DNA of 64,000 nucleotides from Nonomuraea sp. NBC_00507. Lineage in GTDB: Bacteria > Actinomycetota > Actinomycetes > Streptosporangiales > Streptosporangiaceae. Location of the stretch: the NCBI RefSeq assembly GCF_036013525.1, contig NZ_CP107853.1, forward strand, positions 5,208,001-5,272,000. The letters are read 5' to 3'. The notes below the pieces were generated by a model, which was not told the origin of the DNA, searched no databases, and saw only the letters and a list, made by a program, of their open reading frames with translations. Made by a program: the position numbers and the translations under genes. Positions 25,964 through 34,987 of the stretch are shown piece after piece. The first letter of the stretch is position 1, and the number at the start of each line of letters is the position of its first letter.

Positions 25964-27351
25964 GTGCGACATTCCTCGGGATGCCCGGAAATTTCCCAAA
26001 AAACGCTGAAAAAGCTGTACAGAACTCTCAGCTCCGCTTCAATCTCCGCAAAGCCACCCACACCATTCGCGGCAAGCGGGCGAGCGTCGTCGGCGAGCTG
26101 CCCGACTGGCAGGAGCTGCGCGCGGCCGGCAAGGCGATCAAGGACCACACGCTCCGCAACCTCGACCGCTACCTGGTCCAGATGGAGGAGGCCGTCACCA
26201 GGGCGGGCGGCACGGTCCACTGGGCCAGGGACGCGGCCGAAGCCAACCGCATCGTCGCGGACCTGGTCAAGGCCACGGGCGAGACCGAGGTGGTCAAGGT
26301 CAAGTCCATGGCCACCCAGGAGATCAACCTCAACGACGCGCTCGCCGCGGAGGGCATCACCGCGTACGAGACGGACCTGGCGGAGCTGATCGTGCAGCTC
26401 GGCGACGACTTCCCCAGCCACATCCTGGTCCCCGCCATTCACCGCAACCGCTCGGAGATCCGGGAGATCTTCCTGGAGAAGATGCCCAAGGTCCCGGACA
26501 ACCTGACCGACGACCCGCCCGCCCTGGCCGAAGCCGCCCGGCTCCACCTGCGCGAACGGTTCCTCAAGAGCAAGGTCGCGATCTCCGGCGCCAACTTCAT
26601 GGTCGCCGAGACCGGCACGCTGGTGGTGCTGGAGTCCGAGGGCAACGGCCGCATGTGCCTGACCCTTCCGCGGACGCTCATCAGCGTGGTCGGGATCGAG
26701 AAGCTCCTGCCCTCCTGGCGGGACCTGGAGGTGTTCCTCCAGCTCCTTCCGCGCAGCTCCACAGGCGAGCGGATGAATCCCTATACGAGCATGTGGACAG
26801 GGGCGGTGGAGGGCCAGGACTTCCATCTGGTGCTGCTCGACAACGGCCGCACCGACGTGCTCGCCGACGAGGTCGGCCGCCAGGCGCTGCGCTGCATCCG
26901 CTGCTCGGCCTGCCTGAACGTGTGCCCGGTCTACGAGCGGGCGGGCGGTCACGCGTACGGCTCAGTCTATCCGGGCCCGATCGGCGCGATCCTCACGCCG
27001 CAGCTGCGTGGCATGGGCTCGGACCTGGACGCCTCGCTGCCGTACGCCTCCAGCCTGTGCGGCGCCTGCTATGAGGTCTGCCCGGTCGCCATCGACATCC
27101 CGGAGGTCCTGGTGGACCTGCGGGCCAAGGCCCCGCACGCGGCGGCCGAGCGGGCCGGCATGAAGGTCGCCGGCTGGATCTTCAACGACCACACCCGGCT
27201 GGCCAAGGCCCAGCGGGTGGCCACCCGGCTGCGCAAGCTCGTGCCGAAACGGCTGCCGGGCCCGCTGTCGGCGTGGACCGACACCAGGGACATCCCCGAC
27301 ATCCCGGAAGAATCCTTCAGAGACTGGTGGGAGCGGAATGAGCGCGCGTGA
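25960..27351 (+). CDS. lutB: L-lactate utilisation protein B (LUD domain, 2x4Fe-4S)
   Basis: A 463-residue protein. The N-terminal half is a LUD domain (HTIRGKRASVVGELPDWQEL; NFMVAETGTLVVLESEGNGR); the C-terminal half has two ferredoxin-type clusters, CIRCSACLNVCPVY (~310) and CGACYEVCPVAI (~368). The GTG at 25960 overlaps the lutA stop in GTGA and has GGAGGAGGCC upstream. It should link electron transfer between LutA and the acceptor. Confidence 0.93.
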   Translation: MSATFLGMPGNFPKNAEKAVQNSQLRFNLRKATHTIRGKRASVVGELPDWQELRAAGKAIKDHTLRNLDRYLVQMEEAVTRAGGTVHWARDAAEANRIVADLVKATGETEVVKVKSMATQEINLNDALAAEGITAYETDLAELIVQLGDDFPSHILVPAIHRNRSEIREIFLEKMPKVPDNLTDDPPALAEAARLHLRERFLKSKVAISGANFMVAETGTLVVLESEGNGRMCLTLPRTLISVVGIEKLLPSWRDLEVFLQLLPRSSTGERMNPYTSMWTGAVEGQDFHLVLLDNGRTDVLADEVGRQALRCIRCSACLNVCPVYERAGGHAYGSVYPGPIGAILTPQLRGMGSDLDASLPYASSLCGACYEVCPVAIDIPEVLVDLRAKAPHAAAERAGMKVAGWIFNDHTRLAKAQRVATRLRKLVPKRLPGPLSAWTDTRDIPDIPEESFRDWWERNERA

Positions 27352-27883
27352 CGAGATTCTCGCCAGGATCGGCAGAGCCGTCGCCGGGGCGCAGGACGTC
27401 GAGATTCCCCGCGGCTACCGTACGACGCAGCAGGTGGAGGACCTCGTCGGCCTGTTCGCCGAGCGCGTGGACGACTACCGGGCGATTGTGCACGTCCTGC
27501 CCGCGGCGGAGGTGCCCGCCAAGATCGACGAAATCGTCGCCGGGCGGCGCATGATCAGGCCAGGCGGCGACGGGTGGGAGGATCTCAACACCGCCGACGG
27601 CGTGGTGACCAGCTGCGCCGTGGCAATCGCCGAGACCGGCACGATCGTCCTCGACCACGGCCCCGGCCAGGGGACCAGGGCGCAGACGCTGGTCCCCGAC
27701 TATCACCTGTGCGTGGTCAGGGCCGACCAGATCGTCTCCGGCGTCCCCGAGGCCATCGCCAGGCTCGACCCGGCACGCCCGCTGACCTGGATCAGCGGCC
27801 CGTCGGCCACCAGCGACATCGAGCTCAACCGGGTCGAGGGCGTGCACGGCCCCCGAACGCTGGAAGTGATCATCAGTACCTGA
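27338..27883 (+). CDS. lutC: L-lactate utilisation protein C (LUD domain)
   Basis: A 181-residue LUD-domain protein (WEDLNTADGVVTSCAVAIAE; ETGTIVLDHGPGQGTRAQTL), slightly shorter than typical LutC. It starts 14 bases inside lutB. Completes the LutABC lactate oxidation complex. Ends 11 bases inside the convergent Vms1-like gene. Confidence 0.92.
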   Translation: MSARDEILARIGRAVAGAQDVEIPRGYRTTQQVEDLVGLFAERVDDYRAIVHVLPAAEVPAKIDEIVAGRRMIRPGGDGWEDLNTADGVVTSCAVAIAETGTIVLDHGPGQGTRAQTLVPDYHLCVVRADQIVSGVPEAIARLDPARPLTWISGPSATSDIELNRVEGVHGPRTLEVIIST

Positions 27884-28883
27884 GTACGGCCGCCACGTCC
27901 TTGACGTCGTCGGTGAACCACAATTCGGCGTCCGTCATCGCCGCCGCCCTGGCCAGCGCCGAGTCCGCGCGCTCCCGGACCGGGTCGTCCACACCCCAGC
28001 GGCGCAGCTCCTCCGGGTCGGTGGCGAGCTGGGTGCCGCCCTCACCGATCCAGACGGGCTTTGGCAGCTCGCCTGGCGAGAGTACCGCGTGCACCCGGCC
28101 CTCGCGCAGGGCGTGCGCGACGCGGGACACACCGACCGGGCCCGACGCCTCCTGATGGCGTTCGAGCAGCTCGGCCCGCCTGCGGTCGAGCCAGTCGTCG
28201 AGGGCCTTCTCCACGTCCTTCTCGAACTGGCCGTGGTCGGCGCGGCTGCCGTGCTCGACCATCAAGACGCGGTCGGCGGACTTGGTGCCGAGATGATGCA
28301 GCAGGTACGAGCGCGACTTCGGCTCGCCGGCCACCAGGATCAGGTCCGCGCCGATCCGGCGTACCTGCTCGTCGATCTCGTGCGCGACGGCCACCGCGTT
28401 CTTCTCCCACGTCTCGTCGACCGCCCGCTCGTACCGCTTCTGCGACCAGCCGCCCTGCGCGGTCTTCTGCAGCGGCCACTCCTCGGCCTCGACGATGGTC
28501 CGGCGCGGCGACCCGCCCCCGAACACCGTCACCTCGGCGCCCGCGTGGTCCACGATCACGCGAAGGTGCGGCACGTTTTCACCCCGCTGCATGAGCATGG
28601 GCGTGACGTGCGGCAGCGGCGACCACACGGCCAGCTCGTACGGCGCCCGCAACAGCGACTCGGCCAGCGCCACCTCACCATGCGTGGCGAACAGAGCCCG
28701 CCCGGCCGCGGCCTCCTTCGCCTCGGGCTCCAGCGCGTCCAGCGTCGCCGAGTCGGCCCCGTCGAGCTGGTCGCGCATGGCGCGCCACTGCTTTTCCCGC
28801 TCGGCGCCGGTGAGCGCGCCCAGGTACACGGACGCGTAGGGGCCACGCCTCTCGTACAGCGGTCGGATGAAGTCGAGCCGCAC
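27873..28883 (-). CDS. Vms1/eRF1-like protein (Rv2629 family)
   Basis: A 336-residue protein of the actinobacterial Rv2629-like group, related to the archaeo-eukaryotic release factor 1/Vms1 fold (MRLDFIRPLYERRGPYASVY start; LILVAGEPKSRSYLLHHLG; WLDRRRAELLERHQ). Vms1-type proteins release stalled peptidyl-tRNA; whether the bacterial members do the same is not settled. It follows a DUF2795 gene by 3 bases, an association typical of stress-related actinobacterial operons. Confidence 0.8.
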   Translation of the reverse strand: MRLDFIRPLYERRGPYASVYLGALTGAEREKQWRAMRDQLDGADSATLDALEPEAKEAAAGRALFATHGEVALAESLLRAPYELAVWSPLPHVTPMLMQRGENVPHLRVIVDHAGAEVTVFGGGSPRRTIVEAEEWPLQKTAQGGWSQKRYERAVDETWEKNAVAVAHEIDEQVRRIGADLILVAGEPKSRSYLLHHLGTKSADRVLMVEHGSRADHGQFEKDVEKALDDWLDRRRAELLERHQEASGPVGVSRVAHALREGRVHAVLSPGELPKPVWIGEGGTQLATDPEELRRWGVDDPVRERADSALARAAAMTDAELWFTDDVKDVAAVLRY

Positions 28884-28886
28884 CAG

Positions 28887-29297
28887 TCACCACCTCCGCT
28901 TTTCCACGCCGAGCCCAAGTGCCTTCGCCACCTCGGCCACGTTGGCGTACCGGCGATCGGGGAGGGACCCGACCATGTCCGCCACCCGGTCCGGCGCGCC
29001 CGCACGCTCCGCATGGCTCACCAGGTCGTCCTTCGACGCGGGCCACTTGCAGTCGCTGAGCCACTTGGCCAGGTCGCTACGGACGTCGACGCCCCGCTGG
29101 GTGATTCCCTCGGGGGTGCCGGGCTCGTGACCGGGCGGGTACGACTGCTCCGACCTCTCACCGGGCGCCGGCATGTCCTCGGGCTCCTTCCATTCCTCGG
29201 CGTGCGTCGTGCCGCCGCCGCGGACCATGCCCTTGGTCTCCTGCTTCTGCTGGTCGTCCAGACGGGGGCCGTGCTTGTCGCTCCCACGTTGCTCCAT
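28887..29297 (-). CDS. DUF2795 domain protein
   Basis: A 136-residue protein. Its first ~70 residues are charged and low in complexity (EQRGSDKHGPRLDDQQKQET), the last ~65 carry DUF2795 (DVRSDLAKWLSDCKWPASKD; LPDRRYANVAEVAKALG), a small helical domain often present in one or two copies in actinobacterial stress proteins. Start is the ATG at 29295-29297 with GAGGGAAC just upstream. Co-transcribed with the Vms1-like gene. Confidence 0.8.
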   Translation of the reverse strand: MEQRGSDKHGPRLDDQQKQETKGMVRGGGTTHAEEWKEPEDMPAPGERSEQSYPPGHEPGTPEGITQRGVDVRSDLAKWLSDCKWPASKDDLVSHAERAGAPDRVADMVGSLPDRRYANVAEVAKALGLGVEKRRW

Positions 29298-29374
29298 CGT
29301 TCCCTCACTCCTCTCAACTGCGCCCCTACCCCCGCTTTCGTGGGCAAACATCGCGAGTGTGTACCCTGCCGACC

Positions 29375-30454
29375 GTGTTCGATCCCGACGTCAGCATCGT
29401 GACGGCCCGGCTCACACTGCGGCCGTTCGGCCCTCAGGACGCCGCCCGGATCCGGTCGATCGTGGAGTCCGGCGTGCGGTTCCTCCCGCCCGGCGCTCCC
29501 TCCCATGTCTCCGGCGTCGCCCCATGGCTGGCGCACGGCGTGCACGAGCTCCGCAAGTCAGGTCAGGGCGTCCATCTGGCCATGACGGACGTCGACGGGG
29601 TCGTGGTGGGCGCCATCAGCCTGTTCAAGACCTCGTGGAGCGCGGGCACGACCGAGGTCGGGTACGGCGTGCACCCCCTCTACCGGGGCCGCGGCCTCGC
29701 CACCGAGGCGGTGCGCGGGCTGGTCGAGTGGGTGTTCGAGGCCACCGAGCTGCGCAGGATCGACCTGACGGCCAACCTGGACAACGCCGCCTCGCTGCGC
29801 GTCGCCCAGAAAGCGGGCTTCACCTGGGAAGGCGTGCTGCGTTCCGCGGTCATCGACGACGACGGCCAGCATGATCTGGTCGTGTTCGGCCTGCTGCGCG
29901 GCGACGGCCGCCGCCCGGCTCCCACGCTGCCCCGGGCGGAGCTGCATACCCAGCGTCTGCTGCTGCGCCCGCTCGCGCCCGCCGACGTGCCCGACCTGGC
30001 CGCCACCGCGGCGGACCCGCTCACCCAGGCCAGGACGGGAGTGCCGCGCGGCTACACCGAGGAGCACGCGCGGACGTTCATCGAGAGCGTCGAGCGGCTC
30101 CGGCTGCGGGGCGCGGGCATCGGCTGGGCGGCCGTACATCCGGAGACCGGCCGGTTCGCCGTCAACGTGGACCTCAGGGACATCGATTGGACGAACCGGA
30201 CAGCCGAGGTCGGCTATATGACGGCCCCATGGGCACGCGGCCGCGGCTACGCCGGCGAGGCCGTGCTGGCGGTCGCGCGCTGGCTGTTCGAGAGCCACGG
30301 CTTCCACCGGCTCCAGCTGCGCGCGGCCGTCGGCAACCCGGAGTCCCAGCGGGTGGCCGAGAAGGCGGGGTTCACCCGCGAGGGCGTCGCCCGCGCCAGC
30401 CTCGCCGGCGAGGACCTCGTCGTCTTCAGCCTCGTCCCCTCCGATCTCGTCTAG
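29375..30454 (+). CDS. Tandem GNAT acetyltransferase (RimJ/RimL type)
   Basis: A ~359-residue protein made of two full GNAT_3 domains (each begins TxRLxLRP: TARLTLRPF at ~7 and TQRLLLRPL at ~196; each has an acetyl-CoA loop, GRGLATEAV and GRGYAGEAV; each ends with the NxASxxVAxKAGF pattern). Two-domain RimL-like enzymes acetylate protein N-termini or small amines. The GTG at 29375 follows a TACCCT -10 box by 7 bases, a leaderless layout; a GTG at 29357 is the alternative. Confidence 0.85.
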   Translation: MFDPDVSIVTARLTLRPFGPQDAARIRSIVESGVRFLPPGAPSHVSGVAPWLAHGVHELRKSGQGVHLAMTDVDGVVVGAISLFKTSWSAGTTEVGYGVHPLYRGRGLATEAVRGLVEWVFEATELRRIDLTANLDNAASLRVAQKAGFTWEGVLRSAVIDDDGQHDLVVFGLLRGDGRRPAPTLPRAELHTQRLLLRPLAPADVPDLAATAADPLTQARTGVPRGYTEEHARTFIESVERLRLRGAGIGWAAVHPETGRFAVNVDLRDIDWTNRTAEVGYMTAPWARGRGYAGEAVLAVARWLFESHGFHRLQLRAAVGNPESQRVAEKAGFTREGVARASLAGEDLVVFSLVPSDLV

Positions 30455-30463
30455 GGCGAGCGG

Positions 30464-30564
30464 CCGCTCTCCGCCCCGGCTCGCCGCTCTGTGTTTATGG
30501 TCGCGCTCGCACGGGGCTCCGCTGGTTACGCAAGCTACCGCTCTCCGCCCCAAGCTCGCCGCTC
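30464..30564. repeat. Short direct repeat before cobL
   Basis: A 26-base segment beginning CCGCTCTCCGCCCC (30464-30489) recurs at 30538-30564 with two changes and one extra base. It lies in the 204-base spacer before cobL. No B12 riboswitch core could be recognised in that spacer. Confidence 0.6.
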
Positions 30565-30658
30565 CGACCTGGCCCGGGGGCATACCGGACTGACCCTTGC
30601 ACCCTTTGTGAAACCCGTCCGCAACCGTCACCCTTGAGGTGGAGGAGAGTGAGGCGCC

Positions 30659-31834
30659 ATGATCACGGTTGTCGGCTGGGACGGATCCGAGCTGTCGGCC
30701 AAGGCGGTGGACCGGCTGCACGAGGCGAGGCTCGTTGTGGGACCCGACGCCATCGTCGGGCAGCTCACGCTGACGGCGCAGACCGCGGCCGACGAGTCGC
30801 TGCTCCAGACACTCGACGACCACCTCGAACAGGGCGAAGGGCCCGCCGTCGTGATCGCGGAGGGCGATCCCGGCTTCTTCGGCGTCGTGCGCACGCTGCG
30901 GGCGCACGGCATCAAACCCGAGGTGCTGCCCGCGAAATCGCTGGTCACGCGGGCTTTCGCCTGCGCCGGGCTCAACTGGGAGGACGCGCTCGTCGTCGCC
31001 CCGGCCGGCCCGCACCAGCTCAACCGCGCGGTGAACGCCTGTCGCGCCCATCCCAAGGTCGCCTTGCTCGTCGCGCCGGGCGTGGGCCCCGGTGAGATCG
31101 CCAGGGAACTGGCCCCCACCACGCCCCGCGCGCTGATCGTCTGCGAGGATCTCGGCGGCCCCGACGAGCGGGTCACGCACAGCCGCATGGGCGAGGCCAC
31201 GACCCGGCCGTGGAAGGATCCCGACGTGGTGCTCGTCATCGACCCGCTGCACCAGCCCAAGGAGCACAGCTGGGTGGCGGGGGCGCAGCCGGGTCCCGCC
31301 GAGTGGGCGCTGCCGTTCGAGAGTAGGATCCCGGCGGAGGCGCGGGCGTACATCCTGGCCAAGCTGGGCCCCCGGCTCGGTGACCTGGTGTGGGACGTGG
31401 GCGCCGGCGTCGGCGAGATCGCCGTGGAATGCGCCAGGATGGGCGCGGCCGTCGTGGCCGTCGAGCGCGAGGAGTCTCTGTGCGCCAAGTTGCGCGCCAA
31501 CGTGCTCGAGCACGGTGTGAAGGTGGCCTTGACCAGGGGACAGGCGCCGCCGGCGCTGGAGCCGCTGCCCGACCCGGACGCGGTGTTCGTGGGTGGCGGC
31601 GGGCCGGACGTGGTCGTGGCCTGCGCGGCGCGCCGCCCGCGCTCGCTGGTGTGCGCGCTCAACAAGATCGAGCAGGTCTCGGCCGTGCTGGAGCGGCTGC
31701 GCGAGCAGGGCTACCGCGGCGAGGGCACCCAGATCCTGGCCTCGAAGCTGACGCTCAACCCCGACGGCTCGCACCGTTTGACCACCGCGGACCCCGTGTT
31801 CGTGGTGCATGCGACGCCATTGCACGCAGCGTGA
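30659..31834 (+). CDS. cobL: Precorrin-6Y C5,15-methyltransferase (CbiE-CbiT fusion)
   Basis: A 391-residue two-domain enzyme. The N-terminal ~200 residues are the CbiE tetrapyrrole methylase domain (VVIAEGDPGFFGVVRTL; LVAPGVGPGEIAREL); the C-terminal part is the CbiT SAM-methyltransferase and decarboxylase domain (GDLVWDVGAGVGEIAVE, VAVEREESL). It methylates C5 and C15 and decarboxylates the ring C acetate in aerobic-type cobalamin synthesis. GGAGGAG lies upstream of the ATG. First of a run of B12 genes on this strand. Confidence 0.92.
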   Translation: MITVVGWDGSELSAKAVDRLHEARLVVGPDAIVGQLTLTAQTAADESLLQTLDDHLEQGEGPAVVIAEGDPGFFGVVRTLRAHGIKPEVLPAKSLVTRAFACAGLNWEDALVVAPAGPHQLNRAVNACRAHPKVALLVAPGVGPGEIARELAPTTPRALIVCEDLGGPDERVTHSRMGEATTRPWKDPDVVLVIDPLHQPKEHSWVAGAQPGPAEWALPFESRIPAEARAYILAKLGPRLGDLVWDVGAGVGEIAVECARMGAAVVAVEREESLCAKLRANVLEHGVKVALTRGQAPPALEPLPDPDAVFVGGGGPDVVVACAARRPRSLVCALNKIEQVSAVLERLREQGYRGEGTQILASKLTLNPDGSHRLTTADPVFVVHATPLHAA

Positions 31835-31886
31835 CCTGTTCCGTACCGGGGCCTATCGGTTATCCTCTCGTGACTTTGTCCCCCGC

Positions 31887-31907
31887 AATGGAGATTCCCT
31901 CACGATG
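31887..31907 (+). promoter_or_regulatory. Leader hairpin motif of the cbiX-like gene
   Basis: The segment AATGGAGATTCCCTCACG ends at the start codon and can fold GGAGATTCC; almost the same sequence (AATGGGAGATTCCCCTC) stands immediately before the siroheme-synthase gene at 34971. It also provides the only GGAG-type ribosome site, so folding could limit translation. Confidence 0.4.
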
Positions 31908-32747
31908 AAGCCGCCGCTCCTGCTGATCGGGCAGGGCTCGCACGATGACGCCTACGCTGCGGAGTTCGGTAGGTTCGTCCACCGTCTCCGCTGCCGCCTT
32001 GACCATTTGGCCGCCGATGTCTCTGGCGGCTATCTGGAGCGGGCCACGCCGCGGCTGAGTGATTCCGTCGCCTCCCTGGTCGCCAGGGGGCATCACCGCC
32101 TCGTGGCGCTGCCGCTGAGCCTCAGCCGGGTCAGCGACGACTTCAGCGCCGCCATGGAGCTGGAGCAGAAGCGGCACCCGACGCTGATGTACGACTACGG
32201 CCGCCCGCTCGGGCCCGACCCCCGGGTCCTCGCGCTGCTGGCCGAGCGGCTCAACGAGGCCGCCGCCGAGATCTCCAAGCCGGCGCGCCCGCTCGAGCTC
32301 GTGGGCGCCCGGCCCCGGCTGCGTGCCGTCGACACCCTGCTCGAGGAGTCCCTGCACGTGGAGCCGGGCGAGACCGCTGTCGTCCTGGTGGGCGAGGGCT
32401 CGACGGACGCGTCCGCCAACGCCGAGGTCCACCGGGTGTCCAGGTTGTTCTGGGAGATGCACGCCTACGACTTCATGACCGTGGAGACCGCGTTCGTGTC
32501 GGTCACTCCTCCGGGGGTGCCCGGCGGGCTGGAGCGCTGCCGCCGCCTGGGGGCCAAGCGGGTGATCGTGGTGCCCTACCTGCTGTTCGCGGGCGGCATG
32601 CTGGAGCGCGTGTGGGCGCAGGCGCTGGCCTACGGCGCGGGACATCCCGATCTCGACATCCGCTGCGCCGAGGTGATCGGCGACTGCGAGACCCTGGCTG
32701 ACGTCGTGATCGACCGATACGAGGAAGCGCTCCAGTTCGTTCCGTAG
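31905..32747 (+). CDS. CbiX-like sirohydrochlorin chelatase (long form)
   Basis: A 280-residue protein with two CbiX-type halves (LLLIGQGSHDDAYAAEFGRF at ~5; VVLVGEGSTDASANAEVHR at ~160; RVIVVPYLLFAGGMLER near the end). CbiX inserts Co2+ (or Fe2+) into sirohydrochlorin. The usual metal-site histidine of the VGHGSR motif is Gln here, with a His three residues later, and the second expected His (PLFLxxGxH) reads PLSLSRVSDD, so activity may be altered. Sits between cobL and cobT, which supports a role in the pathway. Confidence 0.78.
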   Translation: MKPPLLLIGQGSHDDAYAAEFGRFVHRLRCRLDHLAADVSGGYLERATPRLSDSVASLVARGHHRLVALPLSLSRVSDDFSAAMELEQKRHPTLMYDYGRPLGPDPRVLALLAERLNEAAAEISKPARPLELVGARPRLRAVDTLLEESLHVEPGETAVVLVGEGSTDASANAEVHRVSRLFWEMHAYDFMTVETAFVSVTPPGVPGGLERCRRLGAKRVIVVPYLLFAGGMLERVWAQALAYGAGHPDLDIRCAEVIGDCETLADVVIDRYEEALQFVP

Positions 32748-32807
32748 GCCTTCCGACCTCATCCCCTCAGCCTTCCCACCCCGAAGGCATGTCAGTGGAG
32801 GTACGCC

Positions 32808-33878
32808 ATGCTCGCTGAGACGCTCGCCGCGATCCGCCCCGCCGATCCGGTGGCGGTCGCCGAGGCGCGTGCTCACCAGGATCGCCTCACCAAGCCCCGA
32901 GGCTCACTCGGCGCCCTCGAGGAGCTCGCGATCCGCCTCGCGGGCGCTGCGGGCCTCTGCCCGCCGCCGATGCCCGCTCCCGCGGCGCTGGCCATCTTCG
33001 CGGCCGACCACGGCGTACACGCCCGCGGCGTCACCCCGTGGCCGCAGGAGGTCACGGTGCAGATGGTGGCCAACTTCCTGGCCGGCGGCGCGGTCGCCAA
33101 CGCTTTCGCCGCGCAGGCCGGCGTGACCGTGACCGTGGTCGACGTCGGCGTCGCCGCCGACCTGCCCGACGCGCCCGGCCTGGTCAAGCACAAGATCGGG
33201 TACGGCACCGCCGACCTGTCGCAGGGGCCCGCCATGACCGTCGACCAGGCCGTCCGAGGGCTGGAGGCCGGGATCACGGTGGCCCGTGACCTGGTGGCCT
33301 CGGGGGCGCGCTGCCTGATCACCGGCGACATGGGCATCGCCAACACCACCGCCTCCGCCGCCCTGATCGCCGTCTTCACCGGCAAGGACGCGGCCGAGGT
33401 GACCGGCAGGGGCACCGGGATCGATGACGAGACGCACGCCCGCAAGGTGGCCGTCGTCCGCGACTCCCTGCGGATGAACGGGCTACCGGCCGACGTGTCC
33501 TCCGCGAGCGAGGCGCTGCGCGCGCTGGCCGCCGTCGGCGGCTACGAGCACGCCGCCCTCGCGGGTTTCATCCTGGGCGGCGCGGCGGCGCGCGTCCCGG
33601 TGATCCTGGACGGCGTCATCGCCGGCGCCGCCGCCCTCGTGGCCGCCGCGCTGGACCCGGCCGCGCCCGACCACTGCGTCGCCGGGCATCGCTCGGCCGA
33701 GCCCGGTCATGCCGCCGCGCTCACCCACCTCGGGCTGCGCCCCCTGGTGGACCTGGAGATGCGGCTCGGCGAGGGCACCGGCGGGCTGCTCGCCCATCCG
33801 ATGGTGTGCGCGGCCGTGCGGGTGATGCACGATGTGGCCACGTTCGACTCGGCAGGAGTGACCGAGAAGCCGGAGTGA
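32808..33878 (+). CDS. cobT: Nicotinate-nucleotide-dimethylbenzimidazole phosphoribosyltransferase
   Basis: A 356-residue CobT. Motifs: RLTKPRGSLGALEELA (~26), FAADHGVHARGVTPWP, GDMGIANTTASAAL and the C-terminal MRLGEGTGG that holds the catalytic Glu. The enzyme makes alpha-ribazole phosphate for the lower loop of cobalamin. GGAGGTACGCC precedes the ATG. Next to agmatinase and siroheme-synthase genes on the same strand. Confidence 0.95.
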   Translation: MLAETLAAIRPADPVAVAEARAHQDRLTKPRGSLGALEELAIRLAGAAGLCPPPMPAPAALAIFAADHGVHARGVTPWPQEVTVQMVANFLAGGAVANAFAAQAGVTVTVVDVGVAADLPDAPGLVKHKIGYGTADLSQGPAMTVDQAVRGLEAGITVARDLVASGARCLITGDMGIANTTASAALIAVFTGKDAAEVTGRGTGIDDETHARKVAVVRDSLRMNGLPADVSSASEALRALAAVGGYEHAALAGFILGGAAARVPVILDGVIAGAAALVAAALDPAAPDHCVAGHRSAEPGHAAALTHLGLRPLVDLEMRLGEGTGGLLAHPMVCAAVRVMHDVATFDSAGVTEKPE

Positions 33879-33890
33879 TGGAGGTCGGGT

Positions 33891-34907
33891 TTGTCCCGTT
33901 ATGGCGCGATGTATGGCCCGGATGTCACGTTCTTGGGCGTGGACCGCTGCAATGTCGGCGACCCAGCGAGCTACGAGGGCGCCGATGTGGTGATCATCGG
34001 GGCTCCGTTCGACGGCGGCACCTCCAACCGGCCCGGCGCCAGGTTCGGCCCGAACGCGTTGCGTCAGGCGTGCTACCTGCCCCACGACGGGTCCAGGCCG
34101 AGCCTGGCGCTGCGCGTGGACGCGCTGAAGGACCTGCGCGTCCTCGACGCCGGTGACGTGGAGTGCTATTCGGGCGACGTCGAGGGCTCACTGACGGCGA
34201 TCGAGGAGGCCGTGCACCGCGTCGCCTCCTCGGGCGCGATCCCGCTGGTGCTGGGCGGTGACCACACCATCGCGCTCCCTGACGCGCGCGGCACGGCCAG
34301 GGCTCACGCGCCGGGCCGCACCTCGATGATCCACTTCGACGCGCACGCCGACACGGGCGACCACACCTTCGGCCACCACCTGTACGGCCACGGCCAGCCG
34401 ATGCGGCGGCTCATCGAGTCGGGCGCCATCCGCGGCGACCGGTTCCTGCAGATCGGGCTGCGCGGCTACTGGCCCGAGCCCGCGACGCTCGAATGGATGG
34501 CGCGGCGGAACATGCGCTCGTACGAGATGACCGAGGTCGTCGCGCGCGGGCTCGACGAGGTGCTGACGGAGTCGTTCCAGATCGCGCTCGACGAATGCGA
34601 CCAGGTCTTCCTGTCCGTCGACATCGACGTCTGCGACCCCGGCCACGCGCCCGGCACCGGCACGCCCGAGCCGGGTGGACTCACGGCCCGGCAGCTCCTC
34701 GACGCGGTGCGCAGAATCTGCTACGAGCTTCCTGTGGCGGGGATGGAGCTGGTGGAGGTGGCGCCGCCGTATGATCATGCGGACATCACCGCGTACCTTG
34801 GGAACCGGGTTATTCTTGAGGCACTGTCAGCGATGGCCAGACGCCGGAAGGACGATGAGGGCGGGCCTCGCTGGGATCCCCGACGGCCACTTCTCGATGG
34901 TCGTTAA
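33891..34907 (+). CDS. speB: Agmatinase-family ureohydrolase
   Basis: A 338-residue ureohydrolase with the full binuclear manganese site: GGDHTI, HFDAHADTG and SVDIDVCDPGHAPG. Agmatinases convert agmatine to putrescine and urea; guanidinobutyrase is a close alternative. The TTG at 33891 has GGAGG 6 bases upstream; an ATG at 33909 would shorten it by six residues. It lies 12 bases after cobT, an odd neighbour for cobalamin genes. Confidence 0.9.
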   Translation: MSRYGAMYGPDVTFLGVDRCNVGDPASYEGADVVIIGAPFDGGTSNRPGARFGPNALRQACYLPHDGSRPSLALRVDALKDLRVLDAGDVECYSGDVEGSLTAIEEAVHRVASSGAIPLVLGGDHTIALPDARGTARAHAPGRTSMIHFDAHADTGDHTFGHHLYGHGQPMRRLIESGAIRGDRFLQIGLRGYWPEPATLEWMARRNMRSYEMTEVVARGLDEVLTESFQIALDECDQVFLSVDIDVCDPGHAPGTGTPEPGGLTARQLLDAVRRICYELPVAGMELVEVAPPYDHADITAYLGNRVILEALSAMARRRKDDEGGPRWDPRRPLLDGR

Positions 34908-34970
34908 CCCAGGCGCAGCAAATGAAGGATTGAGAGCCGGTAGGTTTACCTCCTAAACACAACCTTCGCG

Positions 34971-34987
34971 AATGGGAGATTCCCCTC
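34971..34987 (+). promoter_or_regulatory. Leader hairpin motif of the siroheme-synthase gene
   Basis: AATGGGAGATTCCCCTC abuts the ATG and can form GGGA-GAT-TCCC, sequestering the GGGAG ribosome site. It parallels the motif before the cbiX-like gene. A second small dyad (AGGTTTACCT) lies at 34942-34951. Confidence 0.4.

Noticed and set aside
30464..30658. Possible cobalamin riboswitch before cobL
   Set aside because: No B12-box or conserved core could be recognised and the spacer is dominated by a direct repeat.
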